From assembly GCA_964559275.1 (NCBI GenBank), contig CAZLGC010000006.1, positions 1-42,624 of the forward strand: a stretch of DNA of 42,624 nt, in the 5' to 3' direction. This DNA is from CAZLGC01 sp964559275 (GTDB lineage Bacteria; Patescibacteriota; CALEFQ01). How positions within the stretch are numbered: the stretch's first letter is position 1; the number at the start of each line of letters is the position of its first letter. The notes beneath the pieces are model-generated. The model was given only the letters and a program-made list of their open reading frames with translations, did no database searches and was not told where the DNA came from. Below are positions 8,105 through 17,065 of this stretch, piece after piece. A program made the translations under genes and the position numbers.

Positions 8105-8677
8105 ATGTCTCTTCCTATAATCAGAAGCGAGGCTCTGGCTCTCGTCAAAAAACATAATAAAGAACAGGCTAATCTAAACCACTTCCTGGAAACCGAAGCG
8201 GTAATGAGAGAGTTGGCAAACAAGCTCGGGGAGGATGAAGAAGAGTGGGGGATCATTGGCTTGCTGCATGACCTGGATTGGGAGGAAACACAAGCTGATC
8301 CCAAAAAGCATACACTGAAGACCTGTGAGATTTTGTCTAAAAAAGATTTCCCCGAAGAGATTCTCTATACTATCAAAGCCCATAATAACGAGTATCTCGA
8401 AGAAGACTTCCCGCCGAAATCCCAGCGCGACTACGCTCTTCGCTGCGGGGAAACCATTACCGGTTTGATTTATGCCGCTACCCTCGTTCGTCCTTCCAAG
8501 AAAGTTGCGGATGTCAAAGTCAAATCAGTCAAAAAGAAATTCAAAGATAAATCCTTTGCTGCCAACTGCCGGCGAGATATCATTATGGAATGCGAGGAGC
8601 TAGGCTTGAGCTTAGATGAGTTCATTGAGTTGGCATTAGCGGGTTTCAAAAAAATTGCAGCGGAGATTGGCCTCTGA
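8105..8677 (+). CDS. HD-domain (HDIG-type) hydrolase
   Basis: 190-aa soluble protein with an HD phosphohydrolase fold. Visible motifs are H26, the H55-D56 doublet in LLHDLDWE, H93 in IKAHNNE, and a late CGETITGLIYA where most relatives have a metal-binding Asp in A-D. Here the equivalent position reads C-G-E, so the last ligand may be Glu116 or missing. HD proteins of this size often act on nucleotides or cyclic nucleotides; the substrate cannot be assigned. It lies 10 bp after the glycosyltransferase and probably shares its transcript. The stop codon is TGA. Confidence 0.8.
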   Translation: MSLPIIRSEALALVKKHNKEQANLNHFLETEAVMRELANKLGEDEEEWGIIGLLHDLDWEETQADPKKHTLKTCEILSKKDFPEEILYTIKAHNNEYLEEDFPPKSQRDYALRCGETITGLIYAATLVRPSKKVADVKVKSVKKKFKDKSFAANCRRDIIMECEELGLSLDEFIELALAGFKKIAAEIGL

Positions 8678-8718
8678 TTTCACAAAACCCAAACCCAAAG
8701 TACAAAATTCCAAATCAA

Positions 8719-8739
8719 GCCTGCCTTCCTTAGGCAGGC
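8719..8739. repeat. Short palindromic hairpin element
   Basis: GCCTGCCT and AGGCAGGC (8719-8726 and 8732-8739) form an 8-bp stem with a 5-nt loop TCCTT. It sits in an A/C-rich spacer with repeated CCCAAA words. Palindromes of this kind are frequent dispersed elements in Parcubacteria-type genomes (general knowledge). Confidence 0.55.
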
Positions 8740-8765
8740 AACCCAACCCAAATTTCAAATAAAAG

Positions 8766-8794
8766 AACTCCAACACCTTGGAGTTTTAGTTTTG
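8766..8794 (+). terminator. Terminator after the HD-domain gene
   Basis: AACTCCAA (8766-8773), loop CACC, TTGGAGTT (8778-8785), followed by TTAGTTTT. Confidence 0.75.
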
Positions 8795-8853
8795 ATTTGC
8801 TTTGATTTTGTCTTTTGGTTTGAACTTATGAATAGTGATGTGGAAAATTTCTT

Positions 8854-8881
8854 TTGTAATTTTTTAATTCGTTGCTATTAT
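8854..8881 (+). promoter_or_regulatory. Promoter of the 8.9-kb structured ncRNA
   Basis: TTGTAA (8854-8859), 16-bp spacer, TATTAT (8876-8881). Predicted start about 8888, exactly where the first stable stem begins. Confidence 0.55.
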
Positions 8882-8887
8882 TAATTT

Positions 8888-9145
8888 GCTCTCGCCGCCC
8901 GAATGGTCGGGTCATGTGGAAACGGCGGGAGGCGATGGTTCACCGAGCAACCGCAACAAGACGAACTAAGACAGGAGGTGTTTCCCCCAGAGTAGTGCAG
9001 ATATACTGCGTCAGCAGTCATATCGAGGGTCCGGGGGACCCCCTCAGAAGAGCAAAGAGTTCAGCTTTGGCTTCTGGTGTGCTACTCGATCGAGCGAAAA
9101 TCGTGGAACGTCTGGGGCCAACCTGCGGGTGGCCCCTACTTTTTT
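8888..9145 (+). ncRNA. Candidate structured non-coding RNA upstream of rpoB
   Basis: About 258 nt between a promoter and a strong terminator. Visible helices: CTCTCGCCG/CGGCGGGAG (8889-8897 with 8923-8931, one G-U) enclosing CCCGA/TCGGG (8898-8902 with 8907-8911); GCAG/CTGC; a GAGGGTC/GACCC hairpin; and AGAAG/CTTCT closing an AAAG/CTTT stem. It is more G/C-rich than the AT-rich spacer on both sides. A reading frame crosses it but is Arg-rich, lacks protein-like composition and runs through the terminator, so it is not a gene. An AGGAGGTG stretch near 8974 matches the anti-Shine-Dalgarno complement. No family (tmRNA, RNase P, SRP, 6S) was recognised. Confidence 0.6.
9114..9145 (+). terminator. 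Intrinsic terminator of the 8.9-kb ncRNA
   Basis: GGGGCCA (9114-9120), 9-nt loop, TGGCCCC (9130-9136), then TACTTTTTT. Confidence 0.85.
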
Positions 9146-9169
9146 GCCGGGGTAGATGTGGAAAACCTG

Positions 9170-9199
9170 TTTACTAGTCGAAATTTTTTCTGCTATAAT
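9170..9199 (+). promoter_or_regulatory. Upstream promoter of rpoBC (P1)
   Basis: TTTACT (9170-9175), 18-bp spacer, and an extended -10 TGCTATAAT with TATAAT at 9194-9199. It would give a leader of about 265 nt before rpoB containing the hairpin TGCCAAA/TTTGGCA (9244-9250 with 9262-9268). Confidence 0.7.
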
Positions 9200-9325
9200 C
9201 TAGGTAACTGAATAAATCTCTGGTTTGAGTAACCCTCGAAAAGTGCCAAAAAAGGGCGCTGTTTGGCATATTTATGCTAGTTTTGTAGTTTTCTCTATAT
9301 TCAAGGCAAAATTAGGAGTTCGGCC

Positions 9326-9354
9326 TTGACAACTCTCATTAATACTGCTATCTT
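9326..9354 (+). promoter_or_regulatory. Downstream promoter of rpoBC (P2)
   Basis: Perfect TTGACA (9326-9331), 17-bp spacer, extended -10 TGCTATCTT (TATCTT at 9349-9354). Start about 9361, roughly 110 nt before the rpoB ATG. Confidence 0.7.
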
Positions 9355-9469
9355 TGGGGCAGTATGCACAAATTGCTTATTTTCTAGCGAAAAACAGCTA
9401 GTCGCTTAAACTCGTTTTATCCCTTTCTTCCCATTGATTTGGGGAGGATACATAGAAGGAGCTCTTTTT

Positions 9470-12400
9470 ATGCCAACCAAAACGAAGCCGGAGGTGTCTT
9501 CCCCTACATCTTCCAAACGTAAATATTTCTCCGAAATAAACGATAAGACGGAGCTGCCCGAGCTTATCAATATCCAGAAAGATTCCTTTGATTGGTTTTT
9601 CAACAAAGGCTTGCAGGAACTTTTCGATGAGGTTTCTCCGATCAAGGACTACCAAGAAACTGATTTCGAGCTTCACTTCACCGATTACAATTTCGAAGAG
9701 CCTAAGTATACTGAGAAACGGGCTCGTGACAAAAACATAACTTACGAATCACCGCTACGCGTAAATGCCAAACTCGTCAACAAAAAGACGGGTGAAATTA
9801 AGGAGCAGGAAATTTATCTCGGTGATTTTCCCATTATGACTCCCCGCGGAACTTTCATTGTGAACGGGGTTGAGCGCGTCGTTGTCAGCCAGCTCATCCG
9901 TTCCCCCGGGGTGTTTTTTACCGAGGATGTTGTAAAGGGTAAGACAGTTTTCGGGGCCAAGATTATCCCGAACCGCGGCGCCTGGTTAGAAATGGAAACT
10001 GATGCTAACGGCGTCATCGCTGTTAAGATAGACCGCAAGCGCAAAGTCCCGGTGACAGCGCTCCTGCGGGCTTTTGGTTACGGTAGTAATGAGGAAATTA
10101 AGGCGCTTTTCAAAGATGTTGATACCGACCCGGACTTGAGCTACGTCGATGTTACTATTGCCAAAGACACTTCCCGTAGTGTCGGTGAGGGTCTCAAAGA
10201 AGTCTACAAACGTATCCGGCCCGGTGACTTGGCGACAGTTGACAATGCCAAGCAGATGATCGAGGCAATGTTCTTCAATTTTGACCGCTACGATCTGGGT
10301 CGAGTCGGCCGCTACAAGATCAACCAGCGCCTGGGTCTTGATACTCCCAACAACAAAGAAACCCGGGTCATGCAAAAAGATGACCTGGTGAAAATAATTC
10401 GTGAGGTTATCCGCCTCAATATCGAAGGCGGTCACGGTGATGACATTGATCACTTGGGTAACCGCCGCGTGCGCGCGGTCGGCGAGCTTTTGCAGAATAA
10501 ATTTCGTATCGGTCTAGCCCGGATGGAGCGCATCATCGTTGACCGGATGAGTACTACTTCGGCGGAATCAGTTACACCCAGCCAGCTTATCAACTCACGG
10601 CCGGTGATTTCCGCCATCCGTGAGTTTTTCACTTCTTCGCAGCTGTCGCAGTTCATGGATCAGACGAATCCCTTAGCCGAACTGGCGCATAAACGCCGCT
10701 TGTCCGCTATGGGTCCAGGAGGACTTTCTCGGGAGCGCGCTGGATTTGATGTTCGTGACGTTCATAACTCCCACTACGGCCGCATTTGCCCGATTGAGAC
10801 TCCGGAAGGTCCGAATATCGGTTTAGTCGGTCATTTGGCGTCCTTTGCCCGTATTAATGAATATGGTTTTATCGAAACCCCGTATCTAAAAGTTCTGAAA
10901 GAGGTTCCGGGCAGCGACACCAAAACTTTGATTGGCAAGACTACTCACAAGCCTGTCCTTGATGCCAAAGGCAAAGAGATTGTTCCGGAGAAAATTGAGA
11001 TTACGAAGGAATTGGCTGGCAAGATTGCAGCGGCCGAGGTTCCAAAAGTTGAAATTAAATCAGTTGTAACCAAAGAAATTGTATATTTGGACGCCTTCCA
11101 AGAAGAAAAGGCGGTGACAGCACCGGCTACTACTAAGATTGATAACAGAGGTCATTTTGCCAATGAAACTGCTGAAATCCGGGTCATGGGTGATCCGCTG
11201 AATGCCCCGACCGGCAAAGTTGATTTTGTTGACGTCGGACCCAAGCAAATCATTTCTGTCACTACGGCCCTGATTCCTTTTGTTGAGCATGATGACGCCA
11301 ATCGGGCGTTGATGGGCTCAAATATGCAACGCCAGGCAGTTTCTTGTGTTAAGCCCGATGCCCCGGTGGTTGGTACCGGCATTGAAGAAAAGGTAGCTCG
11401 TGATTCCGGACAGGTAGCGGTAGCCGCTAACGCCGGCAAAGTCGTGGAAATTGACGCTTCTCATATAGCTGTTCTGACCAAAAAAGGCGATGTCGATGAA
11501 TATCCTCTGCACTGCTTCGTGCGTTCCAACCAATCTACTTGTATAAACCAGCGCCCGATAGTCAATATCGGTGATCAGGTTAAGGCCGGGCAGATTTTGG
11601 CTGACGGACCTTCGATCGAGAACGGCGAGCTGGCGCTGGGTCAGAATGTGTTAGTGGCCTTCCTCTCCTGGCAAGGCGGCAACTATGAGGATGCAGTTCT
11701 TATTTCCGAGAAGCTGGTGCGGGAAGACCGTTACAGTTCAATTCATATTGAAGATTTTTCTGTCGATGTTCGTGATACTAAGTTGGGTCCCGAAGTTGTG
11801 ACCCGCGACATTCCCAATGTTGGTGAAGAGAAACTGAAGGATTTGGACGAAGAGGGAATTGTCCGCATCGGCGCTCAGGTCAGCACCGGCGACATCCTGG
11901 TCGGTAAAATTACACCGAAGGGCGAGGCGGACCTGACTCCTGAAGAAAGATTGCTCCGGGCAATCTTTGGCGAAAAGGCCCGTGATGTCAAAGACTCCTC
12001 ACTGACACTGCCGCACGGTGAATACGGCAAAATTGTAGATATCAAAGTTTTCTCCCGTGAACAGGGAGACAAGCTTCCTACCGGTGTTATCAAAACCATC
12101 CAGGTGAGTGTGGCCAAACTGCGCAAGATCCAGGTTGGCGACAAGATGGCCGGCCGCCACGGTAATAAAGGTGTTATTTCCCGGGTTATTCCTGAGGCCG
12201 ATATGCCTTTCCTGGAGGACGGCACCCCGATTGATATTATTCTGAGTCCGCTAGGTGTTACTTCCCGTATGAACCTGGGACAGATTCTGGAAACGCATCT
12301 GGGCTGGGCGGCGCAGAAACTCGGATACAAAGTTGCCTCCCCAGCGCTGGACGGAGTTTCTGAAGATTTCATCAGCAAAGAATTGCAGCGCGCCGGTCTG

Positions 12401-13059
12401 CCAGAAGACGGCAAGGTTCAGCTTTACGACGGTCGCACCGGTGATCCTCTGGATCGACGCACAACAGTCGGAATCATGTACATGCTCAAACTACATCATT
12501 TAGTCGAAGACAAAGTTCACCAGCGTTCAATTGGTCCGTACTCCCTGGNNNNNNNNNNNNNNNNNNNNNNNNNNNNNNNNNNNNNNNNNNNNNNNNNNNN
12601 NNNNNNNNNNNNNNNNNNNNNNNNNNNNNNNNNNNNNNNNNNNNNNNNCATCATTTAGTCGAAGACAAAGTTCACCAGCGTTCAATTGGTCCGTACTCCC
12701 TGGTTACACAGCAGCCGTTGGGCGGTAAAGCTCAGTTTGGCGGCCAGCGCTTCGGTGAGATGGAAGTCTGGGCCCTGGAAGCGTACGGCGCAGCTCATAC
12801 TTTGCAGGAAATTCTGTCAATTAAATCAGATGATACTCTTGGTCGTTCCAAAACTTATGAGTCAATAGTCAAGGGTGAACCGATTCGCAAGCCAAATGTG
12901 CCGGCTTCGTTTGAGGTTCTGGTTAACGAGTTGAAAGGCTTGGCCCTGGATGTAAACCTGCTGGGCGGCGAGGAAGAATCGGAAGATGAAAAAGAGTCTG
13001 TCAGAGACAAGGCTGACGTTAAAGAAAAATCGAAAGAAGCTTCCAAGAAAAATAAATAA
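9470..13059 (+). CDS. rpoB: RNA polymerase beta subunit (interrupted by an assembly gap)
   Basis: Beta subunit of RNA polymerase. ATG at 9470 follows GAAGGAG with an 8-bp spacing; an in-frame TTG at 9434 lacks support. The frame breaks at 100 N (12549-12648), but the 55 bp before the gap (12494-12548) are repeated exactly after it (12649-12703). Removing 12549-12703 restores one continuous frame, giving an intact protein of 1144 aa. The rifampicin-pocket segment SSQLSQFMDQ starts at residue 389, and the following residues match the drug-sensitive E. coli residues at D516, H526 and S531. About 50 extra residues (roughly 477-530) relative to E. coli follow NEYGFIETPY. The C-terminus ends in an acidic/basic tail. 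rpoC starts 10 bp downstream. Confidence 0.97.
12494..12703. repeat. 55-bp exact duplication flanking the N gap
   Basis: Bases 12494-12548 and 12649-12703 are identical and encode the same RpoB segment twice in different frames. This is the pattern left when two contigs overlapping by one k-mer are scaffolded instead of merged. Confidence 0.95.
12549..12648. other. Assembly gap of 100 N
   Basis: Exactly 100 N, a default scaffold spacer. The flanking overlap shows that no sequence is missing here. Confidence 0.98.
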
Positions 13060-13069
13060 CTTTCTCTAT

Positions 13070-16000
13070 ATGTCAAAAACAATGGATTTCAACGCGGTTA
13101 AGCTTTCCCTGGCTTCGCCGGACATAATTCACGAGTGGTCATACGGTGAAGTGCTGAAACCGGAGACCATAAATTATCGTACCCAGAAGCCCGAAAAGGA
13201 CGGTCTTTTCTGCGAAAAAATCTTTGGCCCGACCAAAGACTGGGAATGTTACTGCGGCAAATACAAGCGTATTCGCTACAAAGGCGTGGTCTGCGATAAG
13301 TGCGGTGTGGAAGTTACCCGTTCAATTGTGCGACGCGAGCGCATGGGCCACATTGACCTGGCGGTGCCGGTTTCACACATTTGGTTTCTCCGCGGCGTGC
13401 CGAGTAAAATCGGCTTGGTCCTGGATAAATCCAGCCAGGAACTTGAGAAAGTTGTTTATTTTGCTAGCTACATCATCACCAAGGTAGATGACAAAGCTCG
13501 TGAGGAAGCTCAAAAGCAAGTCAAGACAGAATTCAAGAGCAAGAAGAAGGAAATCGAAGGCCAGTATGAAAAGATGGCCGAGGTTTTGAATCAGAAGAAA
13601 GCTAAGGAATTGGCTGAGTCTCAATCCAAAAAAGATAAGAAGGAGATAGAAAAGAAAATCGAAGCGGAGCTATTAGCTAATAACGAAAGCAAGATCGGTG
13701 ACCTTGATAAATTGACCGATGCCTACGATCTGGCTAAAAAAGAATTGCGCGATCTCAAGGTCAAGCGCATTATATCCGAACTCGAATACCGGGATCTTTC
13801 CATGAAATATGGCCATGTCTTTGAGGCCGGTATTGGCGCGGAAGCAATTCGTAAACTGCTGGCAGAGACTGATCTTGCCAAATTAGTACAGGAGCTCGAG
13901 GCCCAGCTTGCCAAGGGCAAAGCCACTAATCGCAAGCGAATAATGAAGCGCCTTAAATACGTTAAGGGAATGCAGAAGGCCGGAATAAACCCGGAATGGA
14001 CAGTTCTGACAGTGTTGCCGGTAATTCCGCCGGATCTGCGTCCGATGGTGCAGCTAGACGGCGGTCGCTACGCAGCCTCCGATCTCAATGATCTCTACCG
14101 CCGCGTTATTAATCGTAATAATCGTCTCAAGCGTCTAAAAGAGCTTGGCGCCCCCGAAGTTATTCAGAGAAACGAAAAGCGCATGCTGCAGGAGGCAGTG
14201 GATGCTCTGATTGATAACAATGCCCGCCGCGGCAAAGCCGTGCAGTCTTCCACCGGACAGCGGCGGACGCTGAAATCGCTGGCTGACATGCTGCGTGGTA
14301 AACAAGGTCGTTTCCGCCAAAATTTGTTAGGTAAGCGCGTTGACTATTCTGGTCGCTCTGTAATCGTGGTTGGCCCACGTTTGAAATTGCATGAATGCGG
14401 AATTCCAAAAATCATGGCTCTAGAGCTTTTTAAGCCTTTCGTAATCAGTGAACTAATCAAAAAAGAATTTGCTCATAATGTCCGCAGTGCCGGCAAGCTA
14501 ATTGACCAGGGTCGTCCCGAGGTCTGGGATGCCCTGGAAAAAGTTATTCAGGGTCATCACGTGTTACTGAACCGCGCACCGACGCTGCATCGCCTGGGTA
14601 TTCAGGCTTTCCAGCCGGTATTGATCGAGGGCAAAGCTATCCAGATTCATCCGATGGTTTGCGCTGCTTATAATGCTGACTTTGATGGTGACCAGATGGC
14701 GGTCCATGTCCCACTGACAAAATCTGCCCGCGAGGAAGCCAGAACCTTGATGCTTTCTTCCAAGAATCTGTTGCGACCTTCAACGGGTGATCCGGTGACA
14801 GCTCCCTCACAGGATATGGTGCTAGGTTCCTACTATATGACCCGCCTAGAAAAAGGTACCAAAGGGGACGGGCAGATGTTTGCCGACAAGCATGAAGCTA
14901 TCCTGGCTTTTGATATGGGACAGCTTCATCTAAAAGCTCCAATAAAAGTTCGCCTGGAACCAGGGAAAATTGTGGAAACATGCGTTGGTCGCATTCTCTT
15001 TAACAACATTCTCCCCAAAGAACTTCGGTTCATAAACGAAACGATGGACAAGAAGTCTTTGGCCAATCTGATTGCCAAAGCTTTGTATAAATACGGACGG
15101 GAGACGGCTGTTGATCTGATTGATAAAATTAAAAACACCGGCTTCACATATCTGACCTACTCCGGAATCACCTTGGCCTCAGCTGACCTTAATTCCCCTC
15201 CGGAAAAAGAAGATCTGATTGACAAAGCAGCTACTGAAGTGGATGAAGTTAAATCACAATACAAGGCCGGTTTACTGACTGATGAAGAGCGTTACCAAAA
15301 AGTCATTGAAATATGGTCAAAAGTCCGTGATGAGGTTTCTGATGCAGTCGAAAAACATATCAGCAAAGACGGTGCTGTCTTCGGGATGATCGATTCCGGC
15401 GCTCGTGGTTCCTGGGCTCAGACTTCACAGCTGATGGGTATGCGCGGTTTGATGGCTAACCCGGCCGGTCGCACGATTGAGCTGCCGGTCAAAGGTAGTT
15501 TCAAAGAAGGACTATCCGTATTGGAGTATTTCATTTCCACTCATGGTGCCCGTAAGGGTCTCTCCGATACGGCGCTGAGAACTGCCAATGCCGGTTACCT
15601 GACCAGACGCTTGGTTGATGTCTCCCAGGACGTGATCATAGAGGAAGAGGACTGCGGTGATGGTGAGGGTATTGATATTACCAAGAAAGACAGTGAAGAT
15701 ATGGGAGAATCCATCTCCGATCGCATCTGGGGAAGAGTGGTGCTGGAGCCGGTAAAAAATCCCAAGACAGGTAAGGTTATTGTCAAAAAAGGCGAGCTAG
15801 TTACAGAAAAACACATCCCGGAACTGGAAAAAACAGACCTGGAAGAGGTTAAGATTCGTTCGGTTATGACCTGTCGCGCCCGCCGGGGTGTTTGCTCCAA
15901 GTGCTACGGCATGGATTTGGGACGCAATATTCCCGCCGCGGAGGGTCTAGCTGTGGGTACTATTGCCGCCCAGTCTATTGGTGAGCCGGGTACACAGCTG

Positions 16001-16945
16001 ACTATGCGGACGTTCCATACCGGTGGTGTTGCCGGCGTCGGTGATATTACTCAGGGTCTGCCGCGCGTGGAAGAGCTTTTTGAGGCGCGGCCTATAAAGA
16101 AACCGGCGGTAGTGGCTGAGGTTACCGGTAAGATCAAGATTGAAGAGACCGAACAGGAAAAAATAATTTACGTTCTCGGTGACCAGGTCAAAAAAGATGC
16201 CTACCAGCTCAAAGCCGGAATGCAGCCTACTATCAAGGATGATGTTGAAGTTAAGAAAGGTGATGTTCTGGCCGAGGGTCCCAAGGATAATCTTAAGGCC
16301 AAATACAATGGCCTGGCAAAAATTAAGAAAGACGTCATAGAGGTTGTCAGAGAGGGCTCATCGGAGAAGGAATATAAAGTTCCGTTAAAGACTCCGCTCT
16401 GGGTACGCACCGGTGATTTAGTAAATAAGGGTGATCAGCTGACAGAGGGTCCGATTGACCTGCGCAACCTGTACAAACTTTCTGGCTCCCGTGCGGTGCA
16501 GAAGTATATCCTGAAAGAAGTTCAGCACATCTACTCGTCACAGGGTCAAAAAGTCAACGACAAACACGTCGAGATAATTATCCGCCAGATGCTTTCTCGG
16601 GTACGTATCAAGGATTCCGGTGACACTGATTTAATCCCAGGTGATGTGATGGAAAGATCCCACGTCGACAGCCTGAATAAGGTGATGGAAAGTGAAAATA
16701 AAAAGCCGGCTACTTTTGAGAACCTGCTGCTTGGTATTACCAAGGCCTCGCTTTCTACTGAAAGCTTCTTGTCAGCGGCCTCCTTCCAGGAAACCGCCCG
16801 GGTACTGATTGACGCAGCGGTGCTTGGTCGCGAGGATCATCTTTACGGTCTGAAGGAGAATGTAATTGTCGGCAAATTGCTGCCGGCCGGAACCGGATTT
16901 AAATCCAACCGTTTTGCGGATAAACCGGTACCTGAGACCAAATAA
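13070..16945 (+). CDS. rpoC: RNA polymerase beta-prime subunit
   Basis: 1291 aa from the ATG at 13070; a second ATG at 13082 (MDFNAV) is also plausible, and there is no clear Shine-Dalgarno, which fits translational coupling to rpoB 10 bp upstream. The frame extends further upstream but that part overlaps the end of rpoB. The N-terminal zinc ribbon is C-x-C-x12-C-x2-C. A charged coiled-coil insertion lies at about 135-235. The catalytic NADFDGD (535-541) holds the three magnesium-binding Asp residues 537, 539 and 541. The second zinc site (CRARRGVCSKCYG), the bridge helix/trigger loop block QSIGEPGTQLTMRTFHTGG and the C-terminal domain are present. Domain order is complete. Confidence 0.97.
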   Translation: MSKTMDFNAVKLSLASPDIIHEWSYGEVLKPETINYRTQKPEKDGLFCEKIFGPTKDWECYCGKYKRIRYKGVVCDKCGVEVTRSIVRRERMGHIDLAVPVSHIWFLRGVPSKIGLVLDKSSQELEKVVYFASYIITKVDDKAREEAQKQVKTEFKSKKKEIEGQYEKMAEVLNQKKAKELAESQSKKDKKEIEKKIEAELLANNESKIGDLDKLTDAYDLAKKELRDLKVKRIISELEYRDLSMKYGHVFEAGIGAEAIRKLLAETDLAKLVQELEAQLAKGKATNRKRIMKRLKYVKGMQKAGINPEWTVLTVLPVIPPDLRPMVQLDGGRYAASDLNDLYRRVINRNNRLKRLKELGAPEVIQRNEKRMLQEAVDALIDNNARRGKAVQSSTGQRRTLKSLADMLRGKQGRFRQNLLGKRVDYSGRSVIVVGPRLKLHECGIPKIMALELFKPFVISELIKKEFAHNVRSAGKLIDQGRPEVWDALEKVIQGHHVLLNRAPTLHRLGIQAFQPVLIEGKAIQIHPMVCAAYNADFDGDQMAVHVPLTKSAREEARTLMLSSKNLLRPSTGDPVTAPSQDMVLGSYYMTRLEKGTKGDGQMFADKHEAILAFDMGQLHLKAPIKVRLEPGKIVETCVGRILFNNILPKELRFINETMDKKSLANLIAKALYKYGRETAVDLIDKIKNTGFTYLTYSGITLASADLNSPPEKEDLIDKAATEVDEVKSQYKAGLLTDEERYQKVIEIWSKVRDEVSDAVEKHISKDGAVFGMIDSGARGSWAQTSQLMGMRGLMANPAGRTIELPVKGSFKEGLSVLEYFISTHGARKGLSDTALRTANAGYLTRRLVDVSQDVIIEEEDCGDGEGIDITKKDSEDMGESISDRIWGRVVLEPVKNPKTGKVIVKKGELVTEKHIPELEKTDLEEVKIRSVMTCRARRGVCSKCYGMDLGRNIPAAEGLAVGTIAAQSIGEPGTQLTMRTFHTGGVAGVGDITQGLPRVEELFEARPIKKPAVVAEVTGKIKIEETEQEKIIYVLGDQVKKDAYQLKAGMQPTIKDDVEVKKGDVLAEGPKDNLKAKYNGLAKIKKDVIEVVREGSSEKEYKVPLKTPLWVRTGDLVNKGDQLTEGPIDLRNLYKLSGSRAVQKYILKEVQHIYSSQGQKVNDKHVEIIIRQMLSRVRIKDSGDTDLIPGDVMERSHVDSLNKVMESENKKPATFENLLLGITKASLSTESFLSAASFQETARVLIDAAVLGREDHLYGLKENVIVGKLLPAGTGFKSNRFADKPVPETK

Positions 16946-16969
16946 AAATATAGCAACTTAGATAACCGG

Positions 16970-17000
16970 GTAAGCGCGACTAATATCGCGCTTACTTAAT
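16970..17000 (+). terminator. Hairpin terminator after rpoC
   Basis: GTAAGCGCGA (16970-16979) and TCGCGCTTAC (16986-16995) form a perfect 10-bp stem with a 6-nt loop. The following TTAATCT is only moderately T-rich. Confidence 0.65.
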
Positions 17001-17024
17001 CTGCTGGTCTGGGTCCCCGAAATG

Positions 17025-17033
17025 TGCTAAAAT
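17025..17033 (+). promoter_or_regulatory. Extended -10 promoter of ftsK
   Basis: TGCTAAAAT (TG at 17025-17026, -10 hexamer 17028-17033). No good -35 box is seen, as is usual for extended -10 promoters. The GTG start lies 32 bp downstream. Confidence 0.5.
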
Positions 17034-17065
17034 AGCAAAGACTGGTTAGATTTCAGGGAAAAGTT

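Noticed and set aside
8872..9177. 101-aa reading frame in the rpoB upstream region
   Set aside because: It crosses the promoter -10 box and the intrinsic terminator, is Arg-rich with no protein-like pattern, and coincides with nested RNA helices.
9434..9469. Upstream TTG start for rpoB
   Set aside because: GAAGGAG is positioned 8 bp before the ATG at 9470, and the extra 12 residues are not RpoB-like.
12549..12703. Frameshift or pseudogene in rpoB
   Set aside because: The frame change is produced entirely by the N run plus the duplicated 55-mer.
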